A stretch of DNA of 64,000 nucleotides, taken from positions 22,779,224 to 22,843,223 of the forward strand of contig CM046876.1 of NCBI GenBank assembly GCA_025667525.1, given 5' to 3'. The translations under genes and the position numbers were made by a program. This DNA is from Glebionis coronaria (taxonomy: Eukaryota > Streptophyta > Magnoliopsida > Asterales > Asteraceae). Shown here piece after piece: positions 20,250 through 31,218 of this stretch (its first letter is position 1; the number at the start of each line of letters is the position of its first letter). The notes under the pieces are model-generated. The model was not told the origin of the DNA. It did not search any database and saw nothing but the letters and a program-made list of their open reading frames with translations.

Positions 20250-20871
20250 GACATGGGTTATGTTTTATGCCAAATTGGGTCAGGTCTTACAATAACTAAC
20301 AAGTGAATTGGTCGAACATCGCTTGAATTGTATGCTTAAAGCATATAACCTCCTAGATTGTTTTTTTTTTTTAATATTTGGTATTATAGAAATATCTAAG
20401 TTTCTATACTCATAACTAACACATTATTAGAAGAAAAGAAAGGTATTTTTGGGTCTAACCCGACCTTATTAAAAAAATACCGATTTTGACCCGTTACCAT
20501 ATCTACCAATTTTTTGCCACCTTTATACGCATATGTAGGGTAATACATATGTTTAACCTGCACTAAGTTTTGTCTGAAAGCATTGTCTTACCTCAAAAAA
20601 TCAAAGCAAATCCAATCCCAATTCCCGTTCTAGATCGCTCTCCAATTATAATTATCTCTCCTGTCACAAACATTGAATTTCAGTCTTAGAGTTGCTAACG
20701 AAATTAAAAATAAGATCGACACTTTCGTATGAGAAACATTGTAATAAGATTCAACAGAAAGAAAAAAGTTACCTTCTTTAACTTCTCTATGCCTTTATGA
20801 GATGCCTCAAGAGCTGAATTAGCTCAAGTATAGGAATAAAAATAGATATACAAATGTATCTCACTATACAA
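20250..20871. other. intergenic, nothing recognised
   Basis: AT-rich host DNA between element C and the MULE-like unit. It ends in TAATGCATA at 20872-20880. Confidence 0.4.
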
Positions 20872-20880
20872 TAATGCATA

Positions 20881-21250
20881 GGGATAATTACCTAAATAGA
20901 CTTGTCATGAAAGTCATTTGCCAAAATGCCCCATGCTACCTTATGCTACCTTATGCTACCTTAAAATTTCCAAAAATAGACCAAGCTACCTTATGCTACT
21001 TTATGCTACCTCATGTTACCTTAAGCTACCTTATACTACCTTATGCTACCTTATGCAACTTCTAACAAATTTACCAAAATATCCTTATTCATTATAAATG
21101 TGTAAGATGCAAGTACAACTTGTGTAAGAATGTGTAAGTGTACTAATGTGTAAATGTACTTTTTAAGCGACTTTTATTTTTTTTTAATAATTTTTTTTTT
21201 CAAATACTTTTATAATTAATATTTAAACTATTTTTATGCGACTTTGTGTT
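20881..21250. repeat. left terminal inverted repeat of the Lhcb1-carrying MULE
   Basis: Matches the right end (about 26110-26425) in inverted orientation, including TGTCATGAAAGTCATTTGCC, GTGTAAGATGCAAGTAC and TGTGTAAGAATGTGTAAGTG. It contains an expanded internal array of CTACCTTATG decamers (20934-21057, about eleven copies), against three or four at the right end. Confidence 0.88.
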
Positions 21251-21650
21251 TTTTGTGTCGAGTTTTTTCGGGTCACGTTTTTTCGAATCAGGCTTTATTC
21301 GTTTGTATCCGAGCTAAATATATAAACAGAAAGTAAGAAACCATAAAAGCATTTAGAAAGTCAATTTTATTTTTCAAGTAGATGAATTTTCCAATTTACA
21401 TCATGAAAGACAAAATAAAAAAATACTAATAACAAGAAATAAAAATAAAAGATCTTGCCTTTTTTCATCACAATAGTGGTACTAAAACAAAAAAAACTAA
21501 TAACGTGATAACTAAAACCACATTCACATGATGGATCTGAGTTTTTTTTTTCTTCTCCCTTCATTCTTCTTCCTCAAGCCGAGATAGATCTATTGCACGC
21601 TGTCCTGTTACAAGTTCCATTCTTCAAAACTCCCTCATTAAAGAGAGCTT

Positions 21651-21960
21651 TCAAATTGTATGGCGATTCGCCATTTCATTGGGATGTAAAGAGTCGAAGA
21701 ACAAAAACTCAGTAGCATTATCACACAATTCATAATCTGGTATTCCTCGCTTCCCTCCACAGCTGAACATCCCTCGGAAATGACCACTGCCACAACATGC
21801 TGTCTCTCCTTCGTTGAAACCTACATGTTAATATGTACACATGTTATAGCGGAAAAGTACCAACTTTCAGAAATAGGAAGCAACAACAGTACCATATTTT
21901 GAAGGGTTGTTCATTCTATTGGTAATGGCCGTTGAGATGTCGAATTTTGCATACATAAAA
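21651..21960 (-). pseudogene. GDSL esterase/lipase, last two exon pieces
   Basis: On the minus strand, about 21955-21893 reads AKFDISTAITNRMNNPSKYG. After an intron of about 70 bp with GT and AG borders (21892-21821) the strand continues NEGETACCGSGHFRGMFSCG and then LFFDSLHPNEMANR, ending in a stop at 21651. These are the C-terminal blocks of plant GDSL esterases, and the Asp and His of the catalytic triad (in FDSLHP) are present. The Ser-containing GDSL block and the rest of the enzyme are absent, so it is a captured fragment. A 39-bp piece of it recurs inverted at 21960-21998. Confidence 0.8.
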
Positions 21961-22084
21961 CCAGATTATGAATTGTGCGATAATGCTACTGAGTTTTTCA
22001 AATACACGATACATGCGATAACCAGCTAGGATTTCCATTTGGATTTCCATTTGGATTTCCCAAAACTACTCTCAACGAATAGAA

Positions 22085-22224
22085 ATGAGGACAAAGATAT
22101 CAAAAGATCAGACTGCTTGTTATATATATGTTACCTGAGAAGAGTAAGAAATTCAAGCAACTAACACATTAGCAACCGTTCACTTACATAGCACGTACTT
22201 GTTCTTCCACAACAAATCCTATAT
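22085..22224 (+). promoter_or_regulatory. Lhcb1 promoter region
   Basis: Within 140 bp of the ATG lie CAACGAATAG (CAAT-like, about 22074), AAAGATATC (a GATA/I-box type light element, about 22092) and a TATA box TATATATATG (22121-22130). Spacing to the ATG at 22225 is normal for an LHC gene. The same arrangement recurs upstream of the truncated copy at 24529. Confidence 0.6.
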
Positions 22225-23022
22225 ATGGCTGCTTCAACAATGGCTCTCTCTTCCCCTTCTTTCGCAGGCCAGGGTGTTCAATCCATTCCCTCGACATCGA
22301 CACTTTCCAGTAATGGAAAGGTCTCCATGAGGAAAGCAACCACTAAAGCAGCCCCCTCAAGCAGCCCATGGTATGGTCCAGACCGAGTCAAGTACCTGGG
22401 ACCATTCTCTGGTGAAGCACCATCATATCTCACCAGTGAGTTCCCTGGTGACTACGGATGGGATACTGCTGGACTTTCTGCTGACCCGGAAACTTTTGCC
22501 AAGAACCGTGAGCTTGAGGTGATCCACTGCAGATGGGCCATGCTTGGAGCTCTTGGTTGTGTCTTCCCAGAGCTCTTGGCCCGAAACGGTGTGAAGTTTG
22601 GTGAAGCGGTATGGTTTAAGGCTAGAGCACAAATCTTCAGTGAAGGTGGACTGGACTACTTGGGTAACCCAAGCTTGGTACACGCACAGAGCATTTTGGC
22701 CATTTGGGCTACACAAGTTATCTTAATGGGTGCTGTTGAGGGTTACAGAATAGCCGGTGGCCCACTTGGTGAGGTGGTTGATCCTCTATACCCAGGCGGG
22801 AGCTTTGACCCATTAGGACTTGCAGATGATCCAGAGGCGTTTTCTGAGCTGAAGGTTAAGGAGATAAAAAACGGTAGACTTGCTATGTTTTCAATGTTCG
22901 GATTCTTTGTACAAGATATAGTCACAGGAAAGGGGCCGTTGGAGAACCTTGCTGACCATATTGCCGACCCTGTTGCCAACAACGCTTGGGCTTTTGCCAC
23001 AAACTTTGTTCCTGGAAAGTAA
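22225..23022 (+). CDS. LHCB1: light-harvesting chlorophyll a/b-binding protein of LHCII, Lhcb1 type
   Basis: This intronless 265-residue protein has the length and single-exon structure usual for Lhcb1. The chloroplast transit peptide ([16 protein letters not shown]) ends near residue 35, where mature RKATTK begins. The trimerisation motif WYGPDR is at 49-54. The first core helix contains [16 protein letters not shown] (96-111), the middle helix [20 protein letters not shown] (156-175), and the third [16 protein letters not shown] (213-228), with the chlorophyll-binding Glu, His, Gln and Asn/Arg positions present. It binds chlorophyll in thylakoid LHCII and feeds photosystem II. Two residues are unusual: Arg134 where Gly is typical and Asp231 where Ala is typical. 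It lies inside a MULE-like unit. Confidence 0.96.
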   Translation: MAASTMALSSPSFAGQGVQSIPSTSTLSSNGKVSMRKATTKAAPSSSPWYGPDRVKYLGPFSGEAPSYLTSEFPGDYGWDTAGLSADPETFAKNRELEVIHCRWAMLGALGCVFPELLARNGVKFGEAVWFKARAQIFSEGGLDYLGNPSLVHAQSILAIWATQVILMGAVEGYRIAGGPLGEVVDPLYPGGSFDPLGLADDPEAFSELKVKEIKNGRLAMFSMFGFFVQDIVTGKGPLENLADHIADPVANNAWAFATNFVPGK

Positions 23023-24340
23023 AACTAATCCAATCAGATGTGCGTACAAAGCATGATCAACTTTTATGTATACTTTATCTTGTGAATTACTGGAGGATAT
23101 TTATAATGACACTTTATATTATTATGGTTGTTATTATTGTTAAAAAGTTCCTGTTACTTTTGCTGCAAATTTTCAACATGTAATACAGCACATAGAATAA
23201 CATCTATTAATGGGTTGCCAAAATAGCAGTGGTATGCCCTTCAAGGAAAGATAGTTAAAAATGGTACAAATTGGAGATGACATCATGTTTTAAACTTCCC
23301 TGACACGTGTAAACTTATGACTGTTAGCACCATGTGACAGTATGGAGTTGTTCGGTGCCTCAGATGATACTGGAGTACGTCCGAAAACATTATATGAAGA
23401 ATTTGGAGAATGTTTCGTAACTCAAATCCAAATATTAAGAGTTTCTGTTTTTTTATTGTGGATAATATTACCTGTGTCTGCTCCTTACCGCTAGCTTGCT
23501 GGGAGACTTCTCAATATGGTGCAACAATGCCGCTTGACCTTATGAGTGTGTTGTGGTTCCTTTCATGGAAAACCTAATCTTTTTGTGACAGTCTTATGAA
23601 GAAGCAGCAAAATTGTACAGGCTAATATTTGAAAATACTCTGTAAGTCGGTATAAAAGAATTTATATGTTATGTTAAATGCCAACACCAAGAAATTAAAA
23701 TTTCATTTTGTAAAACATGCTTATATGTTTGTATTCAACATCACGCGCTATGTAATACTTCAACGTGCGGAATTTTTATTAGTGTTATGGCTAAAAGATA
23801 AGTTTATCTTTTGCTCTATAATGCAAGAACCTTTTAGTACATACAAGCGCATCGTACATGGAAGATTATTTGGGTATGTGTGCGCATATCCTAGGCGATT
23901 AGTCTAGCCAATTGTTCTAAGACCAGTAACCTGAGTACGTGCCTAGCCCTAAGCCCCTAACATAACAGGAGAAATATAAGACTAAATCCTGCTTAGCCAG
24001 TGTAACACTTTTCTCACTCTTGCGTCAATTAACCAACAGTTTTGGTCTTATATCCTTCCATTACACAATAGTAACCTTATTCAATGTACGTAAAATCTGA
24101 GTTTCAGTCTTTTAGATGCTTTACAGAACCCAAAAAGTTCTGACATAGACAGTTTTATATTAATTAAGTAGAATTAAACCCATGGCTACGAATCAACGAG
24201 AAAATCTACATCAATGAACCCTCTCCTAGTTTGGCTCCATCGCATTTATTTTTTGTAATATCTTGTTCATCTTTTATGTATTGAGACAGATAACAACATA
24301 CGTGGCATTTTCCTATTTGTAAGAAAAAAATCCTATCTCA
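23023..24340. other. spacer between Lhcb1 and its truncated copy
   Basis: The first 150 bp are probably the 3' untranslated region of LHCB1 (AT-rich, with TGTAATACAG near 23180). The remainder shows no gene I can support, and the short open frames at 23671-23907 look random. Confidence 0.4.
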
Positions 24341-24369
24341 TATGATATATTCTCAAAAGAGACAGCTAA

Positions 24370-24528
24370 GCTTTCCAAGTGGATATTCCTAAAAATATCA
24401 TCAACGAATAGAAATGAAGATAAAGATGTAAACAGATCAGACTAATTGCTTATAAAATTTACCTGAATAGCTAACAAATTCAAGCAACCAACACACATTA
24501 GCTCTTGTACTTCTATTATTCAAATCCT
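24370..24528 (+). promoter_or_regulatory. duplicated Lhcb1 promoter
   Basis: This stretch is similar to 22060-22224: CAACGAATAGAAATGA, AAGATAAAGATG, ACAGATCAGACTA, ATTCAAGCAACCAACACA and AAATCCT recur in the same order ahead of an identical ATGGCTGCTTCAACAATGG start. A weaker TATA candidate is CTTATAAAATTT (about 24448). Confidence 0.65.
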
Positions 24529-24705
24529 ATGGCTGCTTCAACAATGGCTCTCTCTTCCCCTTCTTTCGCCGGACAGACGGTGCAATCTGCAACTTTGACA
24601 GTAATGTTGTTAGTTTTGACCCGAGAAATGATTGCACTTATGTCAAGACATTCAAAGAAGATGTCAATTCCAACACTCACATTATGGCTTCTAGCAGACT
24701 GTTAA
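24529..24705 (+). pseudogene. truncated Lhcb1 copy (transit peptide only)
   Basis: The first 20 or so codons ([19 protein letters not shown]) equal those of the intact LHCB1. After about 24590 the sequence becomes unrelated and the frame stops at 24703. The protein predicted here is a partial chloroplast transit peptide fused to 35 residues of random-looking sequence. Given the retained promoter it may still be transcribed (inference). It probably records a second Lhcb1 from a tandem cluster that lost its body by deletion or an unequal capture event. Confidence 0.8.
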
Positions 24706-25018
24706 TAGTCCAGAATCATGTTCGCTAAGTATTGGTTTGAAATGAATGAATCTTTACCCTGTATTAGGTTGCCTCCTAGTATAAGTGTGATGTAAGGTAT
24801 GGTTCCATCCCTATATAACAAGGTAAAATGTTGTATGTCCAAATGTAGAAGCTGCCCAACTGCACATATATAAATTTGAACTCGATATCTAATCATGGTG
24901 TGGAAATCAAAATATTTACTCATGAATGAAAAGCATCATTGCTGATATTTATGAATAAGTGAGCGAGCTCACCGCCATGGAGAATGGTGAATATGAGAGT
25001 CCCTTGGACTTGCAAACA

Positions 25019-25310
25019 CTATGTTCTCTGAAAGGGCTTCCTCCCTCGGTCTCTTTCATAAGATCGAGCTTTAGCATTTCCACTTTCTAGCCTTTCTCCA
25101 AGTTCCTTTATCTGACTTCTCAATAAAGAGATATCAGAATCATAATTCTCTATCTTTGACTCCTGCAGTCTACAAGAAATAATTGTATGCATTGTCAGTT
25201 GATGCACAATAGAAATAACTTTTATTGTAGGTATAAAAAAGTAAAACAGCTTACCTTCAGTTTCATACGCTAATCCACACATCCATTTCTGGTTATGTTT
25301 CATACGCTAA
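25019..25310 (-). pseudogene. captured exon(s) of an unidentified coiled-coil protein
   Basis: On the minus strand, 25169 to about 25020 follows a TTTCTTGTAG acceptor and reads LQESKIENYDSDISLLRSQI and then ELGERLESGNAKARSYERDRGR, a typical coiled coil. Upstream near 25305-25250 another short open piece ends at a GTAAGC donor-like site. I do not recognise the parent gene. Splice borders and codon bias suggest a host gene fragment picked up by the MULE-like unit. Confidence 0.5.
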
Positions 25311-26109
25311 AACAAAAATTCCTTCAATTATTTTGGACTTAAAAAGCTAGAATTCGGTCTGTCATTTCAGCAAACAGGTTATGTGCATCTTCTTATAGTA
25401 GTCACATAAACCAATTAACAAAAAGAAGAGAGCCAATCAGTTCCTTATTCTTGAAACTACACACTGTTAGAACACATACCAATATACCATAGTAAAAACA
25501 AAACAATGTTTCTTGAACACAAATCAGAAATTTCATACTTTTTTTTTACTATATGTATTAAACATTCAATCACACACTCGCAACAAACACTTGATTTGTA
25601 TTGCTTGAATAGACAGATTGGTTGAACTTCTCTTTTCAACAAATCAAAAGAAATAAATAAAAAAGGTATGACAATTAGAAAACAAAAGTGAAAACTTAAA
25701 AACTTACCCAAAAGTTTGATAATTTGATATAGGTTTTCAACTGATGAATTGATTAATTAGACATAAAAACTAAATTTGAAGACAATTAATTTATGTACCT
25801 GATTATGTACAGATATTGCCTTTAACTGATCCGGCGAAAGAGCTGCTTAATTTACAGATCTGGCAGGATTTGTATATGGATCCGGAAACCACCGATCTAT
25901 TTTTCGAGGTTGCATAGTGACACCGAAATATAAACGGATATCGAAAATGGGGTGGTGAGGATACAAGTTATGGTGGCTGCTGGGTGACTAGAAAGAGAAA
26001 ACAGATAATATGTGTGAAAGATGGTAACTAAATCATGGTAGATAAATAAAAAAATAATAAAAAAGCTGGGAGTAAAAAAATATATGAAAAAAGAGATAAT
26101 AAAAAAGTA

Positions 26110-26425
26110 ATTTGTTCAATTATTAACACAAAAAGTCGCATAAAAAGTAATTTAAATATTAATCATAAAGTATAAAAAAACTTATTTAAAAAAATTTAAA
26201 AAATAAAAGTCGCATAAAAAGTACACTTACACATTCTTACACAACTAGTACTTGCATCTTACACATTTGTACATAGGGACATTTTAGTAATTTTGTTAAA
26301 GTTGCATAGGTAGCATGAGGTAACATAAGGTAGCTTAGTCGCATGGTCTATTTTTGGAAGTTTCAAAAAACATGGGGCATTTTGGCAAATGACTTTCATG
26401 ACAAGTCTATTTGGGTAATTATCCC
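26110..26425. repeat. right terminal inverted repeat of the Lhcb1-carrying MULE
   Basis: Inverted counterpart of 20881-21250. Outer end GGTAATTATCCC is followed by the target duplication TAATGCATA. Confidence 0.88.
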
Positions 26426-26434
26426 TAATGCATA

Positions 26435-27180
26435 ATAGTACAACCAATTCCAAAAGAAAATAAAGAGCATAAAAATGGCATATTAATAAAGTGATTTAGG
26501 AAAAGTATATGGTCTTAAGCTTTTCTTATGGAGTGTTTAGCATTGCGATGTATAAATAATTATCGGTATGTTCTTGTTTGTGTAAATAGGTGGTTAATAA
26601 CTCGAGAAGAACAAGAAGATGAGGATGAAGGAGAATTAATAACCAGTAGTGGCATGAACTTGCATCTTGTAAACGAATCTCTTACTTAATTAGACGATCC
26701 AAGTTAGTCTTTCCAGTTCAAAACATCAAAATATCTTTCCATCAAATCAGGATCATCGTCTTCATCATCATCTAACCCTACACATGAAAATAACACTTGT
26801 TATTTTAGCCGATTATTTTATACAAAGCGATGTGAATCTTGACATGTGACTTTGTGTAGATACAATGGAAAGGGAAATTCTAGCAATTGAGTGGTGATTT
26901 CAATTTCAAAACATCTCTTGTCTAACCATCATTTCGTACACCGAACATGTGATCAAAATAGGACTTGCGGCTGCACATGTGCCTGCTGTAACTACCATTC
27001 CTGTAAGTATATATGCATCATATTCAAAACCAAGCTATGAGTATATGATTTTCTAAGTCGTTTGTTGAATGCATGTTATACATAATTGAGTAATAGAGAG
27101 TTAATCATAGTGTCTCAATTAAAATATCTCAACTTCCCTTTTCCTTTTAGTTCCTGGAGAAAAAAACAATGTCGCAAAAA
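26435..27180. other. intergenic with a possible exon end
   Basis: At 26590-26690 the plus strand reads WLITREEQEDEDEGELITSS and further to a stop after an AG acceptor-like TAAATAG. It could be the last exon of a decayed gene, but nothing identifies it. No other feature was recognised. Confidence 0.3.
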
Positions 27181-27610
27181 TCGTGAATCGTTAGTCGGGC
27201 GGTCGACCACTTTGTAGCTTGTAATCGTTCTAGGCGGGTTTAATCGGTGATTAATCGGATTGGAACTTTTAGCAATTTTTTGGTATTTTCGGCAAGATTT
27301 TGGTATTTTCGGCAAGTTTTTGGTATTTTTGGCAAGTTTTTGGTATTTTTAACGAGTTTTAGATATATTTAGAAATATTCTTCTTAATATACAACTTATC
27401 ATACATATAAACAGTTAATATAATTGATAAACACATGTTTACAAAGGGTTTTTGGTATTTTCGGCAAAAAAATGCAAGTTTCGGCAAGTTTGACCTCTCT
27501 TGACCATCGTTGACCATAGTTGACCACCATTAATCGCCTTTTCATTAATCGGCAAGGTAGAGGGCCTTGTAGTGATTAATCGGCCTTGTAGACTTTTTTT
27601 TGCAACATTG
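27180..27610. repeat. TTTTTGGTATTTTCGGCAAG tandem repeat in a TAATCGG-rich block
   Basis: Four to five copies of TTTTTGGTATTTTYGGCAAG lie at about 27272-27360, with one more near 27448. The block is framed by inverted TTAATCGG / CCGATTAA-type words (27240 and 27545-27585), so it may be a MITE, but ends and target duplication were not resolved. Confidence 0.55.
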
Positions 27611-29719
27611 GAAAAAAGGGCGAAACACCGAAACTAATCTACAGAATATTCGTATTATGAAGTAACTTGGAGATCTAACTGACAGGAGCTCCTCTTTCCC
27701 ACTCTTTTAGTTTGACTGTGGCTGGATCTTACGGTGTCGTTATTCATTTTCAAGAAACATTTGTTATTGATTAATGCATGTTACTTTGCATTTTCGAATA
27801 ATCTGCATGCATTTTTAGGCGTTGGTTACCAGAATCATGCTTAGCCTTCGGGATTCAAAATCTAGTAAGGTTTGAAAGTCATTTGTTGCGCACAACTACA
27901 CAAAATCCACAATAAAAGGTGTTTACAAATACGTTTTATTCCGTATTAGAATCAGCATCATGCCACCATAAGGTTGAGTAAGGTATGTTTCAATTACAAG
28001 TTTTGCAAGGAAAAATCTATCATACACTAAACATGCGTATTGAAGAGAAAATGCAAGAAGTGTTAAAGCTAAGTTCTTTACCGAAAGTGAAAATCTATCT
28101 ATATTGTTCGTCAACCCAGCCCGGTTGTGGACTAAAATGACACATCTTCAACCTGGATTTGTTATGTTGTGTTATATCTTCCTGCAATGCTCATTTTGTC
28201 ATGTCTAGTGTCAAGTTATAAGGTCCTGACCAGGTCTTCATTTTACATTTGGTTATCTAGGGTAGAGTATTTTATATATAAAAAAACTAAATTTGACACT
28301 TCTAGCAAAATCTTAACAACATAAACCACTGGGAGGACGGTTCATATCTGCTATCGTAATTACAACATTGAGTTAATGTACATAAAAAATCAAAGTTTTT
28401 AAGATCGGGATCCTACCTAAGATCATTTTCGTTTTTGCAAGATCGAGATCGTAAAGTAAAATCGATCGTCACATCCTATTATAATGTAATTTTTTAATAG
28501 TCTTTGCAATATTTTACAAATTTACAGATTAATACATATCGTAAACATAAAATTATACGAATAATCATAAAAATATGGTATTAAATTATGATTATGAAAT
28601 GTATAAGAAGATTTTACTTGTTTTTTAGATTATACAAAATAGAACCATAAATTTGTAATTTTTAGTTTGTCGTTAGAGTAAAAGTAAGATCGAATTATAG
28701 TAGATCTTAAGATCCTATGATCTTAATCGGGATCCTATAAAATCTTAAGCATGCAAAAATTCTACGTAAATTTTTAATCCTTTTTGCTTTATAGTATCGT
28801 AAAATCGTAAGATTTTAAGATTAAGATTAAGACGTTGACAACCTTGTAAAAATGATAACAAGAAAGTGTTGGTGGTTCCACACTTAATGGATGTTATCAT
28901 GCACATGTTTAGCATTTGTTTATATATGATTTTGATATTTATTTAGTAACATGTCATGCAAACTCTTGAATATTGATGTAGACTAATAAAATAACAAACT
29001 AACTGAATTTGTTGATTTTTAAAAAATGTCAGAAACAATTTTTTAACTATCGTTGATTTTATAAAAATACTAATAATTAAGATAATTCTTAGCAAAAAAC
29101 TGTCAGAAATAGTTTTTGTGAATTTCTTGTATCTCATAAACTGATTATCCCATGGCATAGTACAATCCTTAAATAAAGATGTGTGGAATCGAAATAAACC
29201 CTAAAATGCACATTAGCCGGATCTGAGCCCAAAAATAAAATCCAACAAAATGTGAAAAATTAATAAAAATACAAATAACTCACAAATTATAGTGTTTGGG
29301 GCCTCGGAATTTTCGTAACCTAACAAAGTTATGCTATTTTGGAAAAAAACTATATATTTCACGCGATCGTGAGCTTCCAAATATAATTGAGCTGTATCTT
29401 TTACACTTATACCTCCATCAAATATCCTGTTGGGCATGTTTAAAAATTTATGAAGTTCGACATGGTACATATACTATCTAGAGTAGTTCTCGTCTATGGA
29501 CTACGAGGATGTGTCAAAACTGTTGATATCATTTAAGGAAAGAAGCAAGAACAAATAGCAAACAATCTAAAAGCTTCAGCTTAACATTAACATATTTTAT
29601 TTTGGTTCGATGTTCATTTCTGTTCATTTGTTCATCACAAATCAAATATTAGTCATATAACACTACGTATCGTGTATAATGTATTAAATTATTAACTATT
29701 TTTGCAAATCAATTGATGA
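27611..29719. other. intergenic, AT-rich
   Basis: No coding region is supported. A stretch at 28390-28830 has many AAGATC/GATCTT and GGGATCCTA words on both strands, perhaps an old foldback-type repeat. The short open frames at 28943-29158 and 29213-29481 show no domain. Confidence 0.4.
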
Positions 29720-30294
29720 TGTATAGTCCCCAGCCGGGTCATGAACCCGGCCCACGGGTACTACCTGTATCCGGCCATCACATATGGGTGAGAATAATGT
29801 TATTTGAGTTTATGAGCTTGGATGAATAGTAACCGCACACACGTGTGCGGCCCACGGCCCGGTATGCCTGGTGCAGGGTTAGACAGAATCATACTCCTAC
29901 TATGATTAGGATTTATCCCAAAGGAGAGGATATTCACTCACCATAGTTAGAAGATAACAATCAAACTAAATTTGGTGATTATCCTTGCCTTAGGGCCGAA
30001 GCATCAGTGACAGCCCATTAGGGTTTCACTGCCTATATAAGGAACCCCCAAGGGTTCCACAAAGGTATTACATTCTACACTCTCTCAACTCTCATCCGAT
30101 TCCTATAACCCTAACCGAATACTTACTCTCACGCCAAAGTCTAATCGTGGGAAACATTCTCACGGTAAGCCTAACGCGTGTTGTTTAGTGTGCATGATCC
30201 CAACCAGATGCTTCACTTGGTGCAAAAGGCGAAGTCCAGCCAACCCGAATTAAGTCTAATTCGGGTCAAACACGAATCACCCAACTTTTGTACA
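29720..30294 (+). repeat. probable solo LTR (about 575 bp)
   Basis: TGTATAGTCCCCAGCC at the left and CTTTTGTACA at the right give TG..CA ends and a TGTA/TACA inverted terminus. Inside, CTGCCTATATAAGGAACCCC (about 30032) is a strong TATA region followed by ACTCTCTCAACTC leader-like sequence, in the order expected for U3-R-U5 on the plus strand. It is GC-richer than its surroundings. No internal region, primer site or second LTR adjoins it, and I found no clear target duplication, so ends may be a few bases off. Confidence 0.5.
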
Positions 30295-31009
30295 ATTATA
30301 CAAACTTTAACACCTATATTTTGCTAAACGAAATTATTAGAATCGATAATAACAAATCATGCATGCCCGTCGCTCTGGCTAAGTCACTAATATTTTTTTG
30401 AGATTCGAATGTTTAAGACTTACGCGAGCTCTTAAAAAAGATTTGTTTCGTTCATATTGATTAATCGGTGTCCCAAATAATTTAGCTGACAATGTTGAAT
30501 CCACAATTGGTGCCATCTAGATTTGTTGAAGTTCGTAAAACATATATGTTTATCGAGATTAATAAATCAAATTTGATAGAGTTTACACAATTTTTCACCA
30601 ACATGCAAAAGTTTCATCATCCAGGGGATGAAACTAGGATAATATATGACTGGGTGCATAAATTTTTTTGAATCATAATTTATAAAAGTTAACATTTGTT
30701 TTCTATTAGTAAGTATACTAAGTAAATAAGATTAGAAGCACATTTTCCACAGACCGGATGTATTTAAAATACATTTGGAAGAAATCGATTTTTTCGAAAA
30801 TTAACATTACATCGAAAAAATTCATAGGTGTCACTGGCACCCACGAGACACCCCTAGCTCCCTCCCTGCTGGAATTGCAAGGCGAGTTTCATCATTCTCG
30901 AGACATCGAAAGCTTTGTGATATTCGCTCCGTTCGGTTGGCATTTGCAGCTCCTAATATAATTAATTATGATTATAATAAGAATGCACAAAACCAATTTA
31001 GATGCACTT
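30295..31009. other. intergenic, nothing recognised
   Basis: AT-rich DNA. The open frame at 30758-30961 has no recognisable domain. Confidence 0.4.
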
Positions 31010-31218
31010 GCTAAGGAAATAGATGAATTTGCTGTTAAATTCAATGAGGTTACAACAAAGTATTATACATAACACTAATTTTGAAATCTCAGATTTTCAC
31101 AAATTATGCAATTAATCTCTTGAAATTAAAAATTTACCCAAGAGAAAGAACTTTCTGAACTTAGAAATGAAATAAATGAGGTAATTGACTGGCGTGAAGA
31201 ACTGCAAAATCATATAAG
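31010..31218 (+). pseudogene. unidentified coiled-coil exon remnants
   Basis: Two short stretches look coding. One reads KTNLDALAKEIDEFAVKFNE (about 30990-31055). The other reads ELSELRNEINEVIDWREELQ (about 31155-31215), which ends before a GTTAAA donor-like site. Both are amphipathic and Glu/Lys-rich. I do not recognise the gene. Confidence 0.3.

Larger units (their letters stand above)
20881..26425. mobile_element. Pack-MULE-like unit carrying an intact Lhcb1 gene (5545 bp)
   Basis: The two ends are inverted copies. The left outer end reads GGGATAATTACCTAAATAGA and the right outer end, reverse-complemented, GGGATAATTACCCAAATAGA, and similarity continues inward for roughly 300-370 bp with indels. 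The flanks are an exact 9-bp duplication, TAATGCATA (20872-20880 and 26426-26434). Long inverted repeats plus a 9-bp duplication define Mutator-like elements. No transposase is visible. Inside are a GDSL-lipase remnant, a complete Lhcb1 coding sequence with promoter, a second Lhcb1 promoter with the first 20-odd codons, and a coiled-coil exon. Units that carry host sequence this way are called Pack-MULEs. An intact gene of this size is unusual. Confidence 0.88.

Noticed and set aside
29213..29481. Overlapping short frames on both strands
   Set aside because: No domain, no splice or promoter context, AT-rich composition.
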